Source: JBJXFK01 sp046155505 (lineage in GTDB: Bacteria > Planctomycetota > Phycisphaerae > UBA1845 > Fen-1342). From it: DNA of 13,347 nucleotides. Positions 6,408 through 13,288 of this stretch are shown here, piece after piece (positions within the stretch are counted from its first letter, which is position 1; the number at the start of each line of letters is the position of its first letter). The stretch lies in the NCBI GenBank assembly GCA_046155505.1, contig JBJXFK010000367.1, forward strand, positions 1-13,347. The letters run 5' to 3'. The notes under the pieces are model-generated. The model searched no databases. It was not told the origin of the DNA and worked only from the letters and a program-made list of their open reading frames with translations. A program made the position numbers and the translations under genes.

Positions 6408-7435
6408 ACGAGATGTGCGAGTCGGTTGCGTCGCTCGACCGTTGACTCGGGGATTTTGCCGTCGCCGCACAGACGATCGCACGCGGCACTAATGGCGTCA
6501 AAGCCGGTCGTGTCGGCGACCAGTCGCAATTGCTGCACAACGTCAATCAGGGCCGCGTCCTGATGCTCGCGGTAGGCCGTCTCGATTGCCTTGACGAGCG
6601 CCGGCAGTGTATGCACAAATTCATCAATTAGCGGGCGGACGGTCGCATCACCGGCATGATCGCTCACCACCGGCTCCAGCCGCACCCCGTCGATCAACGG
6701 CACGAGATCATCGCGATGCACGCGGGCCAGCACGCAGGCGTCGCACTCTTCCGTGCGGCACTTCTCGGCCGCGTCGTCGACGTCGCGCAGCGTGAGCGAC
6801 ACCAAAGGGCGGAAATAGCCCAGCTCGCGCTGCCTACGGGCAAAGTCGCAACTCCCGCAATCGCGATCAAAGTCCATCAATACAATGTCGTAGGTTTCGT
6901 CGGCGACCGATTTCGCGCAGTCTTCGAGCGAAGAGATCGAGTTGACCTGCGTTTGCAGTCGCTTCGTCAGAATCGAAAATAAGTTCGCGCGGCTCGGCTC
7001 AAACCCGGCGAGCAACACTTTGGGCGTACACGCGGCGGGTTGAAAAATCGTAACGTCGATCGCTTTGTCGAATTGGCAACCGACTTCGTGTACGCCGGTG
7101 GTGTTCGAGAGATAGCGGCAGCGCACGACCGTGGCGTCCACGACCTGCGCGATGTTGAGCGCGCTGATCAACCGCGCCCTGCAGCGCGTCCCCGGATAAA
7201 CGAAACGCGTGGTAAGGAACGCGACGCCGGTCCGGCTCAGATTTCGCGTCGCGACCGTGGCCCTCTGACTGCCCTCGGGTGCGAGCCACTCGACGATCAC
7301 GCGAGCACGATACGCGTGCCGTTCAGACTTTCGGGCGTTGGCCATCGGCGACGCGGACTCGTGGTCGAGTTGATCGAGGATGGCCGAGACGTAATCCTCG
7401 GTGAGCCGCAGGAGAACCTGTCCATCCGTTTTCAT
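6356..7435 (-). CDS. PilZ domain protein with degenerate receiver and Hpt-like modules
   Basis: 359 residues, no signal peptide or membrane segment, so probably cytoplasmic. Residues 33-125 are a PilZ domain with both c-di-GMP motifs: RHAYR (RxxxR, 39-43) and NLSRTG (NxSxxG, 65-70). Residues 138-255 follow a CheY-like receiver plan (KVLLAGFEPSRANLF; YDIVLMDFD with the candidate phosphoacceptor D188; LVSLTL), but the acidic pair is mostly lost and the conserved lysine is replaced (LARV, R238). Residues 263-345 look like an Hpt helical bundle; the segment QQLRLVADTTGF (301-312) aligns with the family's HQLKGAGGGYGF, with glutamine in place of the phosphorylated histidine. The modules are therefore probably non-catalytic. 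The start has GGAG seven bases upstream; the ATG at 7498 has no such site. PilZ is firm; the other two domains are inferred from short motifs. Confidence 0.8.
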   Translation of the reverse strand: MKTDGQVLLRLTEDYVSAILDQLDHESASPMANARKSERHAYRARVIVEWLAPEGSQRATVATRNLSRTGVAFLTTRFVYPGTRCRARLISALNIAQVVDATVVRCRYLSNTTGVHEVGCQFDKAIDVTIFQPAACTPKVLLAGFEPSRANLFSILTKRLQTQVNSISSLEDCAKSVADETYDIVLMDFDRDCGSCDFARRQRELGYFRPLVSLTLRDVDDAAEKCRTEECDACVLARVHRDDLVPLIDGVRLEPVVSDHAGDATVRPLIDEFVHTLPALVKAIETAYREHQDAALIDVVQQLRLVADTTGFDAISAACDRLCGDGKIPESTVERRNRLAHLVQVCLGARLASGGGSAD

Positions 7436-7705
7436 CGAGTCACTCCGGGCGATGCGCGCGGACAATTGCCCGCCGCACATCGTCGCTAGAATGACCATCG
7501 GAAAAATTAGTGTACCCGGTTAGCAGAATTGCGAGGTCATACGTCCGTATTCGTTCGTGCGCACCAGAGTTGAAGGCAACCACCTGAGTCTAAACGGATG
7601 CGAACTGCCGATGATTCGCGTAGATTTCACGCACTTCAGCCTTGCGTGCAAACTTGCGGGCACGCTTTCGAGCGTTCGCAGGCGCTTGCAAGCGATTGCA
7701 ACGCA
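7436..7705. other. 270-bp gene-free region upstream of the PilZ gene
   Basis: No gene seen. The region contains the perfect 12-base palindrome CGCTTGCAAGCG (7683-7694) just past the end of the symporter gene, with several nearby TTGCA/TGCAA repeats. I found no convincing promoter for the PilZ gene and no T-run terminator for the symporter. Confidence 0.6.
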
Positions 7706-9052
7706 CTACTTCTCATGCATCGTTGCCGGCCCCGTCATTCGATCAACGCACGCCGCAATTGTGATGTCGCCGGTCACATTGACCACCGTGCGGCACATGT
7801 CCAGGATGCGATCAAGTCCGAGAATGATTCCAATCGCCTCGGCGGGCACACCCAGGCTGGCCAGGACCAGCGCGATAAACGGGATCGCACCGCTCGGCAC
7901 GCCCGCGGTGCCGATCCCGGCGACGATGCAGGTCACCGCGACGGTGATCTGCTGTTGCAGCGACAGATCGACTCCGAATGCCTGGCAAAGGAACAGAATC
8001 GTCACGCCTTCGTAAAGGGCCGTGCCGTTCTGATTGGCGGTCGCTCCAACGGTGAGGACGAAATTGCTGATCTCTTTGCGAATGCCCAGCTCGTTCTGCG
8101 AGACGCGCAGCGCAGTCGGCAGCGTCGCGTTAGATGACGACGTGGCGAATGCCGTGACGATGACCTCGCTCAGCCGCCGAAAGAAATCGAGCGGATTCAT
8201 CCGCGCGAGCAGGGCGATCGCAACCGAGTACACGCCGAAAAATTGCAGCAGCAACCCGCCCAGCGCCGTAGCGAAAAACCACGCGAGGATGCGCAGCACG
8301 TCGATGCCGATCACCGCCGTCAGCGAGAACATCAGCCCCGCCACGCCGACCGGCGCAAGCCACATGGCGAAGCGAATGATCGCCATCGACGCGTGGAAGA
8401 CGCCGTCCATTACCGCGATCACCGGCCCCGCGGTCGCCGGCGTGGCCAGCAGCGCGATGCCGAACGTCAGCGCGAAAAACATGACCGCCAACATGCCGCC
8501 GCCCGGCGAACTGCCGTCGACCGCGCCCACGATCTCGCGCAGCGGATTGCGCGGCACAACGTCGAGTAGCGAATCGCGGGCCGACTTGGCGGACTTCGTA
8601 TCCGAAGCAAATTTCGCCGCGTCGGCGGCGTAGCGATCGCGCAGCACCGTCCGCTGCTCCTCGGGCAGGTGCTTGCCCGGCTGCAGAGTGTTGACCAGCG
8701 TCAGCCCGATGACCACCGAAATGGTCGAGAACACGATCGTCAACCCGAGCGTCGTCAGCCCGACGCGACCCAGCCGCCGCACATCGCCCAGCCCCGCAAC
8801 GCCCAGCAGCAACGCCGAGAACACAAGCGGAATGACGGTCATGAACATGAGCCGCAGGAAAATCTGGCCGGCGGGATAGGCGACATTGTCCACTGCAGCC
8901 TGCACCCATTCGTGCGGCTTGCCGGGCGTATCGCTCGGGAAAACCTGCCGCGCGAGCAACCCGCCCGCTGCGCCGGCGATCAAGCCGATCAGCACGGGCC
9001 AGTGATGCGATTTCGGACGCGTCTGCGGCGATTGCTGCATGTCGTCGATCAC
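7706..9052 (-). CDS. Dicarboxylate/amino acid:cation symporter (DAACS / SDF family)
   Basis: 448 residues. The family imports C4-dicarboxylates or acidic/neutral amino acids with sodium or protons across the inner membrane. Hallmarks: the HP1 serine motif SSSNATLP (305-312), NQNGTALYEG (340-349), the HP2 motif GTAGVPSGAIP (381-391), and DRILDMCRTVVNVTGD (414-429), which keeps the residues matching GltPh D390, D394, R397, N401 and D405. The usual NMDGT reads NQNGT here, so the sodium-site aspartate (GltPh D312) becomes N342. A polar insert of about 40 residues (125-168) sits in the loop after the third helix. The start is uncertain: GTG at 9052 or ATG at 9040, neither with a clear ribosome site. 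It lies 24 bp after rho on the same strand and may depend on rho transcription. The substrate is probably anionic because the carboxylate-binding arginine (421) is present. Confidence 0.9.
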   Translation of the reverse strand: MIDDMQQSPQTRPKSHHWPVLIGLIAGAAGGLLARQVFPSDTPGKPHEWVQAAVDNVAYPAGQIFLRLMFMTVIPLVFSALLLGVAGLGDVRRLGRVGLTTLGLTIVFSTISVVIGLTLVNTLQPGKHLPEEQRTVLRDRYAADAAKFASDTKSAKSARDSLLDVVPRNPLREIVGAVDGSSPGGGMLAVMFFALTFGIALLATPATAGPVIAVMDGVFHASMAIIRFAMWLAPVGVAGLMFSLTAVIGIDVLRILAWFFATALGGLLLQFFGVYSVAIALLARMNPLDFFRRLSEVIVTAFATSSSNATLPTALRVSQNELGIRKEISNFVLTVGATANQNGTALYEGVTILFLCQAFGVDLSLQQQITVAVTCIVAGIGTAGVPSGAIPFIALVLASLGVPAEAIGIILGLDRILDMCRTVVNVTGDITIAACVDRMTGPATMHEK

Positions 9053-9076
9053 TTGATTGGCGAATTGAATCGAAGG

Positions 9077-10207
9077 CTATTTCAGACTCGCGAGAAACGC
9101 GGCCATGTCCTTGTGCGGCTGCATCTTCTCAAGCAACAACTGCATCTGCTTGTTCGGCGGCTGACCCGAAAGCTGTCGCCGCATGCCGTACACCTTGTTC
9201 AGCGCTTCCGGCGAGAGCAGTTTCTCTTCCTTGCGCGTGCCCGATTGTTCCAGATCGACCGCCGGCCAGATCCGCATGTTGGCCATGTCGCGGTTGAGCA
9301 CGAGTTCCATATTGCCTGTGCCTTTGAACTCTTCAAAAATGAAATTGTCGGCCTTGCTGCCCGTGTCGATCAGCGCCGTCGCGAGAATCGTCAGCGATCC
9401 ACCGCCTTCGACGTTTCGTGCCGCGCCGAAAATCTGCTTGGGTTCTTGTAATGCGCGAATGTCGAGTCCGCCGGTCATGGTGCGCCCGCTGCTGCCGACC
9501 CAATTGTTGAACGCCCGCGCGAGTCGCGTGATCGAATCGAGCAACACCACGACGTGCCGGCCGATCTCGACCAGGCGTCGCGCCCTTTCGATCACCAGCC
9601 GTGCGACGCGCACGTGCGATGCGACGTCGAGATCGTTGCTCGATGCAAACACCTCGCCGCGCACGTTTCGCCGCATGTCGGTCACTTCTTCCGGCCGCTC
9701 GTCGACCAGCAGCACGATCATGTACACCTCGGGGTGATTCACCGCCAGGCCGTGCGCCAGTTGTTGCAGCAACACCGTCTTTCCCGTTCGCGGCGGCGCG
9801 ACGATCAGGCCGCGCTGCCCCTTGCCGATCGGCGTGAACAGTTCCAGCACGCGCATGCTGAGCGGCCCGCCGGGCGTGTCAAAGTGCAGCGCTTCGGCGG
9901 GGTCGATGGCGGTGGTTTCGATCAGCGGCGTGGGCGGTTGCCACTTGGCACACTCGACGCCGTCGATGGCCTCGATCTCGACGATGCGCGTTTCGCGTGG
10001 CGTCTTGTCGATTTTGCAGCGCAGGAGCTCGCCGCCGCGAAGCGAAAATTTGCGCACAAGCGGCTGCGCGACGACGGGATCCTGTCCGTGGACGGCGAGA
10101 TTACGCTTCGGATCGCGCAGCATCGGCTGGCCGCGCTCCGGAATTTCGAGCACGCCTTCGAGCACGTTTGCCGGTCGCGGTGGGGCGGCGGCGGGCGATT
10201 CAGCCAT
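9077..10207 (-). CDS. rho: Transcription termination factor Rho
   Basis: 376 residues. Rho is a hexameric RNA-dependent ATPase/translocase that ends transcription of untranslated RNA. The OB-type RNA-binding domain spans about 15-90 and the RecA-like motor 95-376. Visible motifs: Walker A APPRTGKT (137-144; most Rho proteins have PPKAGKT), catalytic glutamate in VDERPEEVTDM (E170), Walker B VVVLLDSITRLARA (D224), Q-loop region GRTMTGGLD, R-loop region DTGSKADNF with FEEFKGTGNME, and the arginine finger in SGTRKEE (R325). At about 419 residues E. coli Rho is longer; here the N-terminal helical bundle and any insertion domain are nearly absent, making this a minimal Rho. AAGGAG lies 11 bases before the ATG. 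A candidate promoter and a leader hairpin lie upstream. Confidence 0.97.
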   Translation of the reverse strand: MAESPAAAPPRPANVLEGVLEIPERGQPMLRDPKRNLAVHGQDPVVAQPLVRKFSLRGGELLRCKIDKTPRETRIVEIEAIDGVECAKWQPPTPLIETTAIDPAEALHFDTPGGPLSMRVLELFTPIGKGQRGLIVAPPRTGKTVLLQQLAHGLAVNHPEVYMIVLLVDERPEEVTDMRRNVRGEVFASSNDLDVASHVRVARLVIERARRLVEIGRHVVVLLDSITRLARAFNNWVGSSGRTMTGGLDIRALQEPKQIFGAARNVEGGGSLTILATALIDTGSKADNFIFEEFKGTGNMELVLNRDMANMRIWPAVDLEQSGTRKEEKLLSPEALNKVYGMRRQLSGQPPNKQMQLLLEKMQPHKDMAAFLASLK

Positions 10208-10283
10208 AGCGGGAAAAACTCCTTAGCCATTCGGATCGCGCCGCTGCGTAGCCAACGTGATCAAATTCGTGGGTTGCGGGAAG

Positions 10284-10338
10284 CTGCGGCCACCGTCCGC
10301 AGAACTGAAATCAGACCGGGATGGTGGTGCTGCGTCAA
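10284..10338 (-). promoter_or_regulatory. Candidate rho promoter and leader hairpin
   Basis: On the minus strand TTGACG (10333-10338) and TCTGAT (10310-10315) are separated by 17 bases, a good sigma70-type layout. Start-proximal RNA would contain a hairpin of CTGCGG (10297-10302) with CCGCAG (10284-10289). The leader to the rho ATG would be about 95 bases, long enough for the rho autoregulation known in other bacteria; that link is inference. Confidence 0.45.
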
Positions 10339-10393
10339 ACCTGACCCGCGAATAGTAGAGCAACGCATCAGCCGTCGCCAGCGGCAGGGCGGC

Positions 10394-10879
10394 CTATTCG
10401 CCTTTTCGCCGCCGCTCGCGAAAAAACGCACGCAACAACTCGGCACACGGCTCGGCGAGCACGCCCGAAGTGGTTTGAATGCGGTGATTCAGCCGCTCGT
10501 CATGTTGAATATTGAATAGCGATCCGCATGCGCCGGCCTTGGAATCGGTCGCGCCAAAAACCAGCCGATCGATGCGCGACAGCACCAGCGCCCCCGCGCA
10601 CATCGCACACGGCTCCAGCGTCACATACATCGTGCAACCGTCGAGCCGCCAGCAATTCACCGCTTGCGCCGCCGCGGTCAGGGCGATCATCTCGGCATGC
10701 GCCGTCGGATCCTGAAGGTGCTCGCGCTGGTTATATCCGCGACCGATGATCCGCCCCTCACGCACGACGACCGCGCCGACCGGCACATCTTCACTATCGA
10801 GCGCCCGCCGCGCAAGCGCGAGCGCCTCGTCCATGTAGATGCGATCGAGATCGTCGATATTGCGTGTGAGCACGACCAT
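10394..10879 (-). CDS. tadA: tRNA-specific adenosine deaminase TadA
   Basis: 161 residues. TadA converts adenosine 34 of tRNA-Arg(ACG) to inosine so that one tRNA reads several arginine codons. The zinc deaminase signature is complete: TAHAEMIAL, with the zinc histidine and the proton-shuttle glutamate, and TLEPCAMCAGALVLSRI with the two zinc cysteines. VPVGAVVV and GYNQREHLQDPTAHAEM match TadA more closely than free-cytidine or guanine deaminases. The length is typical. I chose ATG at 10879 because the segment before ALALARRAL then has the length of E. coli TadA. GTG at 10927 lies within the terminator of the preceding gene, so the longer reading is unlikely; ATG at 10834 would also keep the whole domain. 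GAGGG directly abuts the chosen ATG, too close for a normal ribosome site. Confidence 0.9.
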   Translation of the reverse strand: MVVLTRNIDDLDRIYMDEALALARRALDSEDVPVGAVVVREGRIIGRGYNQREHLQDPTAHAEMIALTAAAQAVNCWRLDGCTMYVTLEPCAMCAGALVLSRIDRLVFGATDSKAGACGSLFNIQHDERLNHRIQTTSGVLAEPCAELLRAFFRERRRKGE

Positions 10880-10907
10880 CCCTCGACGTACGCAGCCAGT
10901 GGCGAAC

Positions 10908-10956
10908 ACAAAAAACAAAATCGCCACGCGATCGCCCGAAAGCGCCCGCGTGGCGA
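10908..10956 (-). terminator. Intrinsic terminator of the LTxxQ gene
   Basis: Read on the minus strand, TCGCCACGCG (10947-10956) pairs perfectly with CGCGTGGCGA (10921-10930) across a 16-base GC-rich loop, followed at once by TTTTGTTTTTT (10910-10920). A ten-pair stem with a T-run 17 bases after the stop codon of the gene ending at 10973 is a textbook Rho-independent terminator. It insulates tadA from the upstream gene. Confidence 0.88.
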
Positions 10957-10972
10957 CGAATTCGCTTCCACG

Positions 10973-12076
10973 TTACCGCCGCGAACGCTTCGCGGTGCGT
11001 TCAATCAGCGACTCAAAACGCGATTTCTGCGCCTCGTCCAGCATCTCGCCGATCTGACCGCGCAGCCGCTCGCTCAGCGCCGCCTTGGCCGCCGCATCGC
11101 GACGAGCGTCCTGATACGCGCCCATCGCGTCTTCCTCAATCTGTTTGAACTGGTCCTTCTGCTCGTCGCTCAGCCGCAGCCGCTTAACCAGTTTCAGCAG
11201 TTCGCGCGGGTCGATCGACTTGCCGTCGCCGACCGCCGCTGCATCGGCCGCCATGCCGATGCCCGTCTCATCGCGAAACGCGGCGAGCGACTGCTTCTGC
11301 TCGTCGTTCAGGATGCCCTCGACCTGCGTCAAAAACTCGGCATAGGCCGCGTTCATGTCGGGCCGCTGGGCCTCCATCTGCGCCTGCAACTCCGCCACGC
11401 GGGCCGTGTCGCCCGCCTCGCGCGCGGTGCGCATCTCTTCGAACATCGGACGCATCGCCCGCCACGACTCGCCCATTTTCTCGCGACCGGCGGCGGCCAT
11501 TTCGTCGAACTGCTGCCGCTGCGTCTCGTCGAGATTCAACTTGGTCGGCAACTCTTCGGCGATCTTGCGCAAATTCTCGCGCGACTCGCGATCGCGCTCA
11601 AACCGGTCGCGCATGTCGTCAAACTTTGCAAGCTGCTCCGGCCGCAGAATCGGCTCAATCTGCGAAAACGCCGTCTCCATCGCCTCGCCGCGGCCCATCT
11701 GTTCCATTAGCGAACGTCGCAGCGTCTGCGCCTGTTCGGTCTCGCCCGACTCCTCGAGCGCCCGCACCTGTTGCCACTGCTCGCCCGCCTGCCGCATCCG
11801 CTCGCGCACCGGCTCGACGATCGTTTCAAACTGCGCCTTCTGCTCGTCGTCGAGATTCAGGTCTTCGACGACACGCTCGAACATGCGACCGCTCATCCGC
11901 CCGCCAAAGCCGGGACCGCCCATGCCCGGTCCGCCAAAACCAGGCCCGCCCGGACCGCCTTGCCCACGCATCCGCCGCGGCTGCTCCTGCCCGTCCTGCG
12001 TCGGTTGCGCGTCCTGCGCCATGACAATCGTCGGCAGCAACGCGGCGATAAGCGAAATCGTGAGCATCCGTTTCAT
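10973..12076 (-). CDS. Exported protein with six LTxxQ-type (Spy/CpxP-like) motifs
   Basis: 367 residues. A signal peptide covers 1-20 (MKRMLTISLI then a cut after VMA). Residues 33-60 are a flexible stretch of Gly, Pro, Met, Phe and Arg. The rest is strongly charged and helical, with six motifs of the LTxxQ type: LDDEQ (75-79), LRPEQ (144-148), LDETQ (182-186), LNDEQ (256-260), LSDEQ (302-306) and LDEAQ (346-350). In Spy and CpxP, two such motifs lie in one small cradle-shaped periplasmic chaperone; here they form three successive pairs, as if the module had been triplicated. A periplasmic chaperone or stress-sensing role is plausible but not shown. The ATG has GGAG 11 bases upstream. The gene is likely monocistronic, with an intrinsic terminator just after it. 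Confidence 0.8.
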   Translation of the reverse strand: MKRMLTISLIAALLPTIVMAQDAQPTQDGQEQPRRMRGQGGPGGPGFGGPGMGGPGFGGRMSGRMFERVVEDLNLDDEQKAQFETIVEPVRERMRQAGEQWQQVRALEESGETEQAQTLRRSLMEQMGRGEAMETAFSQIEPILRPEQLAKFDDMRDRFERDRESRENLRKIAEELPTKLNLDETQRQQFDEMAAAGREKMGESWRAMRPMFEEMRTAREAGDTARVAELQAQMEAQRPDMNAAYAEFLTQVEGILNDEQKQSLAAFRDETGIGMAADAAAVGDGKSIDPRELLKLVKRLRLSDEQKDQFKQIEEDAMGAYQDARRDAAAKAALSERLRGQIGEMLDEAQKSRFESLIERTAKRSRR

Positions 12077-12451
12077 CTGTGCGATCTCCGAATGTGTCGG
12101 CGGACGGTGTTCTCGTGAATTTCAAGCGATTCCAGCGGATTCGGCATTTCCAGCGAGCCTGGAGTTGCCGCCTCGTCGCATCATCTCACAATCCGATTGG
12201 ATCATACCCCACCGGCGTCCGCTGGCGTCCATCGGGCCGGTCAAGAATGGTCAATTCGGCAACCCGACGGCAGCAAAACGCATTCCCATGCCGTTTATTG
12301 CCTTACGTCCGAGCATCGGCTTGCCGCGCACGCCGTAGCGCATTCGTTATCGGCGAGCAATCCGACCGCTCGCCTTTGCCCCACGGGCGTGCCTACAACT
12401 CATTGGCAGACATGAGGTTCCGTTCGTTCTCGCCAGGTCGGGAGGGGTGCT
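12077..12451. other. 375-bp region between divergent genes
   Basis: No gene seen. It should hold promoters for the LTxxQ gene (minus) and the small cysteine protein (plus). On the minus strand TATGAT (12201-12206) could be a -10 box, but no -35 box is evident. GGCGAGC (12352-12358) can pair with GCTCGCC (12368-12374) around a nine-base loop, followed by only three T residues, so I do not call a terminator. Confidence 0.5.
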
Positions 12452-12661
12452 ATGCGTTGTCCCAAGTGCGGCAAGGTCAACTCGCCGGACCAACTCATCC
12501 GCTATCGCTACCGCGAGCCGGGCATGGACGACGCGGTCGCGATGGTCTCGCTCGCCTGCGGCTGCCAGATACCCAATGAGCAGGTTCCCGAGTCAGCAAC
12601 CGACTGGGAATCCTCCGCCCGCGCCCGCCGCGATGCGACGCTGCGATCGATCTTCGAGTGA
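12452..12661 (+). CDS. Small four-cysteine protein (possible zinc ribbon)
   Basis: 69 residues. The protein opens with MRCPKCGKVN and has a second cysteine pair in ACGCQ, so C3, C6, C36 and C38 could bind one zinc ion like a minimal zinc ribbon or zinc knuckle. The spacing of the second pair (CxC rather than CxxC) is unusual. The C-terminal third is charged and probably helical (SARARRDATLRSIFE). A strong GGGAGG lies seven to eight bases before the ATG, the main reason to accept such a short frame. I do not recognise the family. The function is unknown; small proteins of this kind often bind nucleic acid or act as assembly factors. The downstream DNA is repeats, so it appears to be a single-gene unit. 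Confidence 0.65.
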   Translation: MRCPKCGKVNSPDQLIRYRYREPGMDDAVAMVSLACGCQIPNEQVPESATDWESSARARRDATLRSIFE

Positions 12662-12700
12662 CTGCGGCAATCCGGAGCGCCGCGGCCGCGCGGTTTTGCG

Positions 12701-12828
12701 AGACAGGTTTCCATCCTGTCTGTGTAGTACAAAATCAAAAACCAGCCTGTGTGGGACAGGTTTCCAACCTGTTTCTGTAGGACAGGTTGTCTAACCTGTC
12801 CCTGTAGTGCGGGTTTCCCAACCCGCAC
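12701..12828. repeat. Array of four short hairpins with related sequence
   Basis: Four stem-loops: AGACAGG/CCTGTCT (12701-12721), ACAGGT/ACCTGT (12756-12772), GACAGGTT/AACCTGTC (12781-12800) and GTGCGGGT/ACCCGCAC (12807-12828). The first, second and fourth have TTTCC-type loops, the third has a GTCT loop, and a CTGTAG or CTGTGTAG linker recurs between them. Related hairpins follow at 13013-13025 (GGGCTTCCAGCCC) and 13039-13056 (GCGGGTT/AACCCGC). Similar hairpins (ACAGGTTTCCAACCTGT) are, from memory, numerous in planctomycete genomes. Confidence 0.8.
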
Positions 12829-13031
12829 GTCACCGCTCGCGCAGCGCGCCGCATCCGAACCCCGAGCGCGAGCGAGCCGGGGTAAGCCGTGGACGAGTGA
12901 AGAGCCGCGAACATCGAGTCGCAAGTTGAGACTCGGCCCGTAAGCGCACCGCGCCAACGCTCCGAACGCGACGCGCAAGCGAGTGCCCGTTCGCGCAGCG
13001 CGCATGTGCTATGGGCTTCCAGCCCGTTCTT
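12802..13031. repeat. Composite tandem repeat, copy 1 (about 230 bp)
   Basis: Begins CTGTAGTGCGGGTTTCCCAA and ends near the GGGCTTCCAGCCC hairpin. It contains the reverse-orientation GC-rich module (12854-12888) and an exact copy of the 20-base core GAACGCGACGCGCAAGCGAG (12964-12983), identical to 4161-4180. The following 199 bp are a diverged second copy. Confidence 0.8.
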
Positions 13032-13230
13032 CTGTACCGCGGGTTTCCTAACCCGCACGTGACCGCTCGCGCAGCGAGCCGGGATAAGCCGCGGACGAGT
13101 GAAGAGCCGCGACCTTCGAGTCGCAAGTGGAGACGCGGTCCGTAAGCGCACCGCGCCAGTGCTCCGAACGCGATGCGCAAGCGAGTGCCCAGCTCGCGCA
13201 GCGCGTATGTGCTATGAGCTTCTGAGCCGG
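13032..13230. repeat. Composite tandem repeat, copy 2 (about 199 bp)
   Basis: Same order of blocks as copy 1 (hairpin, CCGCTCGCGCAGCG, AAGCC then GGACGAGTGAAGAGCCGCGA, CCGTAAGCGCACCGCGCCA, core, GTGCTATG), with scattered substitutions and a 28-base deletion that removes most of the module at 12854-12888. The core at 13163-13187 has one change from copy 1. The closing hairpin has decayed (AGCTTCTGAGCC). Confidence 0.8.
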
Positions 13231-13260
13231 TGAATTTGTTTTCGTCGCGACTTCACGGAT

Positions 13261-13288
13261 GATCTGGCACCGCATCGGTTGCCAGATC
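13261..13288. promoter_or_regulatory. Strong palindrome of unknown role
   Basis: GATCTGGCA (13261-13269) pairs perfectly with TGCCAGATC (13280-13288), and the inner CCG/CGG (13270-13272 with 13276-13278) extends the stem, with one bulged T and a CAT loop. No T-run follows on either strand, so it is not a typical intrinsic terminator. It may be an operator or an RNA structure of a gene beyond the right edge. Confidence 0.4.

Noticed and set aside
7683..7694. Palindrome CGCTTGCAAGCG as an operator or terminator
   Set aside because: It has no T-run and no promoter next to it; a 12-base palindrome alone is weak evidence.
8669..9451. Plus-strand 260-codon open frame across the symporter/rho junction
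   Set aside because: It is antisense to two well-conserved genes and shows a His/Arg/Gln-rich composition typical of shadow frames.
10880..10927. Longer TadA start at GTG 10927
   Set aside because: The codon lies inside the terminator stem of the previous gene and the extra residues have no counterpart in TadA.
11355..12338. Long plus-strand open frame of 327 codons
   Set aside because: It is antisense to the LTxxQ gene, is rich in Ser, Arg, Pro and Cys, and has no recognisable motif or ribosome site.
12701..12828. Possible CRISPR array
   Set aside because: The hairpins are unevenly spaced, differ in sequence, lack unique spacers of constant length, and no cas gene is near.
12508..13275. 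Minus-strand open frames with recurring LACASRS-like peptides
   Set aside because: The peptides are translations of the dispersed repeat; the same words appear in frames near 4200, so they reflect DNA repeats and not protein homology.
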